Shown here one piece after another: positions 59,536 through 64,000 of a DNA stretch of 64,000 bases. The translations under genes were made by a program, and so were the position numbers. Numbering within the stretch: the stretch's first letter is position 1; each line of letters begins with the position of its first letter. The stretch comes from Caproicibacterium amylolyticum (lineage in GTDB: Bacteria; Bacillota; Clostridia; Oscillospirales; Acutalibacteraceae). The notes under the pieces are model-generated. The model had not been told where the DNA came from. It saw nothing but the letters and a program-made list of their open reading frames with translations, and did not search any database. Where the stretch lies: assembly GCF_014467055.1 (NCBI RefSeq), contig NZ_CP060696.1:1240001-1304000 (forward strand), read 5' to 3'.

Positions 59536-59564
59536 TTTACAAAATCAAAACTGTGTGTTATTAT
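59536..59564 (+). promoter_or_regulatory. Upstream promoter (P1) of perR-rbr
   Basis: TTTACA (59536-59541), 17 bases, TATTAT (59559-59564). A degenerate PerR-like half lies just downstream (about 59583-59597). Confidence 0.45.
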
Positions 59565-59613
59565 ACAGGCAGGGAATAAGAACAATAACTATTATCGATT
59601 TAGCCGCTGAACC

Positions 59614-59642
59614 TTTACACTGACAACCATATATGCTACAAT
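59614..59642 (+). promoter_or_regulatory. Downstream promoter (P2) of perR-rbr
   Basis: TTTACA (59614-59619), 17 bases, TACAAT (59637-59642). Its start site would fall just before the PerR box. Confidence 0.5.
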
Positions 59643-59653
59643 ATTTACGAAAA

Positions 59654-59668
59654 AAATAATTATTATCA
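59654..59668. promoter_or_regulatory. Candidate PerR box
   Basis: AAATAATTATTATCA matches the PerR consensus TTATAATNATTATAA at 11 of the 14 defined positions. It lies between P2 and the perR start codon, where binding would block transcription. Confidence 0.6.
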
Positions 59669-59691
59669 GTTTAATTTGGAGTATTGCCATT

Positions 59692-60105
59692 ATGGAGAAA
59701 AAACAAAATTTCAGTCGAAAGCGCAAAGCTATCCTTGAAGTCCTGCGGGGAACAAAGTCACACCCCACAGCAGATTGGGTTTATCAGCAGCTAAAACCTT
59801 CTTTTCCTGACTTGAGTCTAGGCACTGTTTACCGGAATCTTAGCCGATTTAAAGAAGACGGCACTGTGGTCAGCGTTGGTGTGGTAGAAGGGCAGGAACG
59901 CTATGATGCCGATGTTACACCGCACTCACACTTTGTCTGTACTGTCTGTGGCACGGTTTTGGATGTAGAAGACGAATTTGTTGATCCGGAGTCGGACAGC
60001 GAAGTTTCCCGTATCCTCGGAGTTCGTGTTCTCAGCCATCAGGTTGTGTTTCGCGGATTCTGTGGTGACTGCCTGGCAAAATTAAAGGCAGAAAAGGGTA
60101 AATGA
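59692..60105 (+). CDS. perR: Peroxide-responsive Fur-family repressor PerR
   Basis: This 137-residue protein has a winged helix ('HPTADWVYQQLKPSFPDLSLGTVYRNL') and a metal-sensing C-terminal domain with two Cys-x2-Cys pairs ('CTVCG' and 'CGDC') for structural zinc. Within the Fur family the context (reverse rubrerythrin directly downstream, PerR-like box upstream) favours peroxide sensing over iron or zinc sensing. The residue corresponding to the PerR-specific regulatory Asp cannot be assigned without alignment. GGAG lies upstream of the ATG. Confidence 0.88.
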   Translation: MEKKQNFSRKRKAILEVLRGTKSHPTADWVYQQLKPSFPDLSLGTVYRNLSRFKEDGTVVSVGVVEGQERYDADVTPHSHFVCTVCGTVLDVEDEFVDPESDSEVSRILGVRVLSHQVVFRGFCGDCLAKLKAEKGK

Positions 60106-60163
60106 CCCTTTCTGATAGAACAAGTATTGGTAAAATTAAATTTTTTAATGGAGGTAATTACAA

Positions 60164-60709
60164 ATGAAAAAGTGGGTTTGCTCAGTATGTGGATATGTTT
60201 ACGAAGGAGATACACCGCCGGAATTCTGCCCGCAGTGCCATGCACCGGCTTCCAAGTTTAAGGAGCAGGTTGAAAATGTTGGTTTTGCCTGTGAACATGA
60301 GGTGGGTGTGGCACAGGGTTGCGACCCCGAAGTGTATCAGGGCCTGAAAGACAACTTCACTGGCGAGTGCACCGAAGTCGGTATGTACCTTGCAATGAGC
60401 CGTCAGGCAGAACGCGACGGTTATCCGGAAATTGCAGAAGCTTACAAGCGTTATGCATTCGAAGAGGCAGAGCACGCTTCCAAGTTTGCGGAGATGCTTG
60501 GTGAAGTGTTAACCAAGAGTACGAAGAAAAATCTACAGCTGCGTGCTGCTGCAGAAGCAGGTGCCTGCGAGGGCAAACTGGCTTTGGCAAAGAAAGCCAA
60601 GGCTCTGAACTACGACGCAATCCACGATACTGTACATGAGATGGCAAAAGATGAAGCTCGCCATGGTGCTGGGTTTCAGGGCCTGCTCAAGCGTTATTTC
60701 GGTGAATAA
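60164..60709 (+). CDS. rbr: Reverse rubrerythrin (NADH peroxidase)
   Basis: This 181-residue protein has a rubredoxin domain at the N-terminus ('[29 protein letters not shown]', two Cys pairs, given in two parts by position 5-33) followed by a diiron four-helix rubrerythrin domain with Glu/His ligands in '[13 protein letters not shown]', '[10 protein letters not shown]' and 'MAKDEARHG'. The reversed domain order is the clostridial type that reduces H2O2 with electrons from NADH via rubredoxin reductase, giving air tolerance. GGAGG precedes the ATG. It is co-transcribed with perR. Confidence 0.95.
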   Translation: MKKWVCSVCGYVYEGDTPPEFCPQCHAPASKFKEQVENVGFACEHEVGVAQGCDPEVYQGLKDNFTGECTEVGMYLAMSRQAERDGYPEIAEAYKRYAFEEAEHASKFAEMLGEVLTKSTKKNLQLRAAAEAGACEGKLALAKKAKALNYDAIHDTVHEMAKDEARHGAGFQGLLKRYFGE

Positions 60710-60727
60710 TTTGTAATTTGATTCGTT

Positions 60728-60773
60728 TTCTGCCCCACCTGTGTTTCTGCATAGGCGGGGCAGAATTTTTTTC
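60728..60773 (+). terminator. Terminator of perR-rbr
   Basis: TTCTGCCCC(ACCTG) pairs with (TAGGC)GGGGCAGAA, followed by TTTTTTT. Confidence 0.88.
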
Positions 60774-60788
60774 TAAACAGAAAGAAGT

Positions 60789-60817
60789 TTGCATTTTGCG
60801 GTCAGATTGTTTACAAT
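60789..60817 (+). promoter_or_regulatory. Promoter of the two FAD oxidoreductase genes
   Basis: TTGCAT (60789-60794), 17 bases, TACAAT (60812-60817). Confidence 0.55.
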
Positions 60818-60844
60818 AATACTGCTGTATAAGGAGGGAGCAGT

Positions 60845-61963
60845 ATGCCAAAAATTTATACACTTGCTGTGATTGGCGGCGGTGCGTCTGGTCTGTTGGG
60901 TGCAGTTCGCGCAGCCGAACTGCTTGGCGGTGCCAATGTAATCCTGCTGGAAGCAGCGCCGCGGGTCGGGAAAAAACTGCTTGCAACAGGAAACGGACGC
61001 TGTAATCTGACCAACATGCACGCTGACGTTTCGCACTATCACGGTGACACAAAATATGCGGAAGGTATCCTGAAAGCGTTTCCGCCAAAAAGGATACTGG
61101 CCTATTTCCAGCAGTTGGGTTTGCTTTGCCGTGAACAGTCGGAAGGCAGGGTGTATCCTTACAGTATGCAGGCCGCAACCGTGCTGAATATTCTGCGTGC
61201 GCAGCTGGAGCGGCATGAAGTAACCGAACAGTGCGGTTTTGCTGTGCGTACTGTAAGGCGTACCTCCAATGGCTATACGATTCTTTCGCAGGATGGAACA
61301 ACTGTGTGTGCCAGATTCCTGCTGTTGGCTTCCGGAGGAATGGCGCAGGCGGGGGCGGAGAGCGGCTATCCGCTGCTGCGGCAGCTAAAACACAGTATTA
61401 CACCGCTGAAACCGGCGCTGGTACCGATTGCTGTAAAAGAGGTGAAGCGCGTTCGTGCTCTGAAAGGGGTGCGTGCGCAGGCCGCGGTTTCTCTGCAGCG
61501 AGGAAGCAAAATTCTGCGGCAGACTTGCGGTGAGGTGCAGTTTACCGAACACGGTCTTTCCGGTATCTGCATTTTTGAACTCTCCAGAGATGCGTTGCCG
61601 GGCGATACGGTTTCGATTGACCTTGTGCCGGATTATACGCTTTCGGAGCTGCAAAAGATTACCGGCGGCAGACTGGACGGCGTTCTGCACAAAGCATTGG
61701 TACAGGCATGCCCGTTTGCGCAGTGCAAAGACTTCTGCTTTACAGTAGAACATACGGAAGATTTTAAGCATGCACAGGTTACAGCGGGCGGTGTACCGCT
61801 TTCACAGTTGGATGAGACCTGCCAGAGCCTGCGTTCACCGGGAGCATGGATTGTAGGAGAAATCCTGAATGTTGACGGTGACTGCGGCGGCTTTAATCTG
61901 CATTGGGCGTGGAGTACTGCTCTGTGCGCAGTGCAGTCTGTTTGTGAGGAGGCACACAAATAA
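60845..61963 (+). CDS. BaiN/HI0933-family FAD-dependent oxidoreductase
   Basis: This 372-residue flavoprotein opens with the dinucleotide-binding 'LAVIGGGASGLLGAVRAAE' and has 'VGKKLLATGNGRCNLTN', the signature of the HI0933/BaiN family; 'VTAGGVPLSQLD' and 'GEILNVDGDCGGFNLHWAWSTA' at the end complete it. Proposed activities (aminoacetone oxidase, bile-acid enzymes) are disputed, so the substrate is left open. AAGGAGG precedes the ATG. The next gene starts immediately at its stop, indicating one operon. Confidence 0.92.
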   Translation: MPKIYTLAVIGGGASGLLGAVRAAELLGGANVILLEAAPRVGKKLLATGNGRCNLTNMHADVSHYHGDTKYAEGILKAFPPKRILAYFQQLGLLCREQSEGRVYPYSMQAATVLNILRAQLERHEVTEQCGFAVRTVRRTSNGYTILSQDGTTVCARFLLLASGGMAQAGAESGYPLLRQLKHSITPLKPALVPIAVKEVKRVRALKGVRAQAAVSLQRGSKILRQTCGEVQFTEHGLSGICIFELSRDALPGDTVSIDLVPDYTLSELQKITGGRLDGVLHKALVQACPFAQCKDFCFTVEHTEDFKHAQVTAGGVPLSQLDETCQSLRSPGAWIVGEILNVDGDCGGFNLHWAWSTALCAVQSVCEEAHK

Positions 61964-63583
61964 ATGGTCTATCATGTATCGGAAATTGCACTTGGGCTGA
62001 ACAGTGACGAACAGGAATTGACTGCACACGCAGCAAAACGTCTGCATGTTAAGGAACAAGATATTGTTTCCTGCAGGCTGTATCGCCGTTCAGTGGACGC
62101 ACGCCGAAAAGAGAATGTTCACTTTACCTGCACAGCAGAAGTAACGTTGCGGCCAGGCATACAGATTCGCAGAAGTGTTCTTCAAAAAGACCGCAAAATC
62201 CAGGAAACACAAATCTATCAATATCAGCTGCCGCAGAGCCGACCACTGGCAGTTCGCCCGGTAGTAGCGGGCTTTGGCCCGGCCGGCCTTTTTGCGGCGC
62301 TGATTCTTGCGCAGGCGGGCCAAAAGCCAATCGTGTTGGAACGTGGTGCTTCTGTGGAGGAACGACAGAAGAATGTTCAGCAGTTCTGGGAAAGTGGTGT
62401 TTTAGATCCGACATCCAATGTTCAGTTTGGGGAGGGAGGTGCCGGTACCTTTTCTGACGGAAAGCTGACGACCGGTACAAAGGATCCGCGCATCCGTCAT
62501 GTGCTGGAATCTTTTGTGCAGGCAGGTGCGCCGGAGTGCATTCTCTGGGAAGCAAAACCGCATATCGGTACGGACAAGCTGCCAAGCGTAGTAAAAACAC
62601 TGCGCGAAAAAATTATTGCACTTGGTGGGGAAGTCCGCTTTCATTCAACTTTGAGCAATCTTTCTCTTCAAAATGGTGTATTGCGGTCTGTTACAGTCAG
62701 CCAGCAGGATGGCAATCAGTACGAACTGCCATGCCGGCACCTGATTTTGGCAGTTGGCCACAGCGCACGCGATACATTTGACATGCTGCTGAAAAATCAG
62801 TTGACCTTGCAGCAGAAACCCTTTGCGGTCGGTGTGCGTATTGAACACCTGCAGACCCAAATCGACAAGGCACAGTATGGAGCCGCCGCAGGTGATCCGG
62901 CGCTTGGCGCTTCTAACTATAAGCTTGCAGTGCATCTGCAGAACGGCAGGGGGGTGTATACATTCTGTATGTGCCCAGGCGGTACGGTTGTAGCTGCTGC
63001 GAGTGAAGACAAACGTGTTGTTACAAATGGCATGAGTGTTTTTGCACGTGATGGGGAAAACGCAAATGCGGCGCTTTTGGTGGGACTAACGCCGGAAGAC
63101 TTTGGCAGCAGCAGTCCCCTTGCCGGTATTGAACTGCAGCGTACACTGGAAAGTCGCGCTTTTGAAGCAGGCGGCGGCAGTTATCTTGCGCCTGTACAGC
63201 GCTTGGGCGACTTTTTGGAGGGACGGGCAAGCATTGCCTTTGGACGAGTAAAACCTACGTACAGCCGTGGCGTGACGGGTACAGACCTGCATCGATGCCT
63301 GCCGCATTTTCTGACGGAATCGCTGGAGCAAGGGGTTCGCCAAATGGCTGGACGGCTGCAGGGGTTTGATGATCCGGATGCACTGCTGACGGCGGTGGAG
63401 AGCCGTTCTTCTTCGTCGGTGCGGATTGTGCGTACGGAAAACCTGACCGCAATTCATGCGGAAGGGCTTTATCCCTGCGGAGAGGGAGCGGGCTATGCAG
63501 GCGGGATCGTTTCTGCTGCGGTGGATGGTATTCGCTGCGCAGAGGCGATTTTACAGACTACAACGAAATCAGAAGTCGACTGA
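61964..63583 (+). CDS. FAD-dependent dehydrogenase (COG2509 type)
   Basis: This 539-residue protein has an N-terminal domain of about 95 residues ('RLHVKEQDIVSCRLYRRSVDARR'), then an FAD domain with 'VVAGFGPAGLFAALILAQAG', 'FGEGGAGTFSDGKLTTG' and the C-terminal 'YPCGEGAGYAGGIVSAAVDGI'. This arrangement defines a widespread family of uncharacterised FAD-dependent dehydrogenases. The reaction is unknown. Its first codon directly follows the stop of the BaiN-like gene, so translation is probably coupled. Confidence 0.92.
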   Translation: MVYHVSEIALGLNSDEQELTAHAAKRLHVKEQDIVSCRLYRRSVDARRKENVHFTCTAEVTLRPGIQIRRSVLQKDRKIQETQIYQYQLPQSRPLAVRPVVAGFGPAGLFAALILAQAGQKPIVLERGASVEERQKNVQQFWESGVLDPTSNVQFGEGGAGTFSDGKLTTGTKDPRIRHVLESFVQAGAPECILWEAKPHIGTDKLPSVVKTLREKIIALGGEVRFHSTLSNLSLQNGVLRSVTVSQQDGNQYELPCRHLILAVGHSARDTFDMLLKNQLTLQQKPFAVGVRIEHLQTQIDKAQYGAAAGDPALGASNYKLAVHLQNGRGVYTFCMCPGGTVVAAASEDKRVVTNGMSVFARDGENANAALLVGLTPEDFGSSSPLAGIELQRTLESRAFEAGGGSYLAPVQRLGDFLEGRASIAFGRVKPTYSRGVTGTDLHRCLPHFLTESLEQGVRQMAGRLQGFDDPDALLTAVESRSSSSVRIVRTENLTAIHAEGLYPCGEGAGYAGGIVSAAVDGIRCAEAILQTTTKSEVD

Positions 63584-63624
63584 AGCCGAAATATAAACTT
63601 TTTCAATTATTTTTGAAAAAAGGG

Positions 63625-63652
63625 TTGACTTTTCTTTGAAGTTTGGTATAAT
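63625..63652 (+). promoter_or_regulatory. Promoter of the tRNA-Gln / tRNA-Pro pair
   Basis: TTGACT (63625-63630), 16 bases, TATAAT (63647-63652), about 45 bases before the tRNA. Confidence 0.7.
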
Positions 63653-63697
63653 AATACACGTTGCTTCACTTAGTACATGTGGTTGAGCAGCGGATAT

Positions 63698-63771
63698 TGC
63701 GGAATTGTGTAAAGGTAGCACGACAGACTCTGACTCTGTTTGTGAGGGTTCGAATCCTTCTTCCGCAACCA
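63698..63771 (+). tRNA. tRNA-Gln (anticodon CTG)
   Basis: A 74-base cloverleaf: acceptor TGCGGAA/TTCCGCA, anticodon loop CTCTGAC giving CTG, T-loop GTTCGAATC, CCA encoded. The sequence is typical of Gram-positive tRNA-Gln. Confidence 0.95.
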
Positions 63772-63778
63772 ACATAGA

Positions 63779-63803
63779 AGTCCCGGAAATACGGGACTTT
63801 CTT
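63779..63803 (+). terminator. Small terminator between the two tRNA genes
   Basis: AAGTCCCG pairs with CGGGACTT around GAAATA, followed by TCTTTT. It may be partial, as no separate promoter is seen for the next tRNA. Confidence 0.55.
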
Positions 63804-63806
63804 TTA

Positions 63807-63883
<77 letters not shown>

Positions 63884-63889
63884 GAATGG

Positions 63890-63932
63890 AAATCTCGGAG
63901 GTCAGTACTAAATGGCTTCCGAGATTTTTTTG
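63890..63932. terminator. Terminator after tRNA-Pro(CGG)
   Basis: AAATCTCGGA(GG) pairs with (CT)TCCGAGATTT, followed by TTTTTGTTTTT on the plus strand. Confidence 0.85.
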
Positions 63933-63944
63933 TTTTTCAAAAGG

Positions 63945-64000
63945 TTAAGGATTACGCGTTTTCTTACTCTTTTTGCCGATGCGGCGGGTGAAAAGTCGTT
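63945..64000 (-). CDS. Possible C-terminal tail of a protein running off the window
   Basis: On the minus strand one frame is open from the window edge to a TAA at 63945-63947 and encodes a strongly basic tail ending 'RRIGKKSKKTRNP'. The terminator at 63890 could serve it. With only 18 codons visible, no family can be given and it may be chance. Confidence 0.3.
   Translation of the reverse strand, partial: RLFTRRIGKKSKKTRNP

Overview
The window looks like a chromosome segment of a low-oxygen, fermentative member of the Clostridia. The evidence is a complete reverse beta-oxidation operon (thl-crt-hbd-bcd-etfB-etfA) with a convergent acyl-CoA:acetate CoA-transferase, ECF vitamin transporters, a PerR/reverse-rubrerythrin pair, a rubredoxin-fused flavin reductase, strong GGAGG ribosome sites and sigma-A promoters of the TTGACA-17-TATAAT type. 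Moderate GC and a butyrate/caproate-type pathway suggest an Oscillospiraceae-like chain elongator (a Caproicibacterium or Caproiciproducens relative). The taxon is inference; the gene content is directly readable. There is no phage, insertion sequence, CRISPR array or rRNA operon.

Layout. 1-8.3 kb: end of an RmlD-like reductase, a lemA/TPM envelope pair, an M42 peptidase, an isolated chemoreceptor, oligoendopeptidase F and thymidine kinase. 8.3-19.4 kb is carbohydrate territory: a RhaT-type sugar/H+ symporter divergent from an AraC regulator, a DUF4854-like lipoprotein, a DUF1624 membrane acyltransferase, then a second AraC regulator divergent from a five-gene uronate operon (kduI, a discoidin-like protein, DUF2264, GH88, KduD-like SDR). 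This operon would cleave unsaturated uronyl oligosaccharides and turn the released uronate into 2-keto-3-deoxygluconate. 19.4-25.2 kb, mostly minus strand: an ECF cassette (S component, fused double ATPase, EcfT), a secreted CAP protein, tRNA-Pro(GGG), an SCP2 protein and a small acidic protein. 25.2-28.5 kb: gltX and glnS in tandem.

28.6-36.6 kb is the energy core. The thl-to-etfA operon condenses, reduces, dehydrates and reduces acyl-CoA, and the convergent CoA-transferase releases the acid. A near-consensus Rex operator sits just upstream of the operon promoter, implying NADH/NAD+ control. 36.8-45.1 kb: a WYL regulator, mntP, a hisH-hisF pair, an ECF S component with a terminator-like leader, an ABC exporter, tRNA-Ala(CGC), and an nth/isochorismatase/HAD operon. 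45.2-54.4 kb: glyA, a 50-residue membrane peptide, rarA, a flavin reductase-rubredoxin fusion, a heterodimeric ABC exporter with one degenerate ATP site, and split transketolase. 54.4-64 kb: a GT2 protein lacking its DxD motif, a CorC/HlyC-family protein, tRNA-Ala(GGC), a visibly AT-richer three-gene block (MerR, DUF554, B3/4 domain), perR-rubrerythrin with a PerR box, two FAD oxidoreductases, tRNA-Gln(CTG) and tRNA-Pro(CGG).

Most of the window is ordinary chromosome. The parts most worth a second look are the Rex/PerR operators, the uronate cluster with its cytosolic discoidin-like protein, the MerR-DUF554-B3/4 block beside a tRNA gene, the pseudo-glycosyltransferase, several leader hairpins and a perfect 16-bp inverted repeat inside an araC gene.
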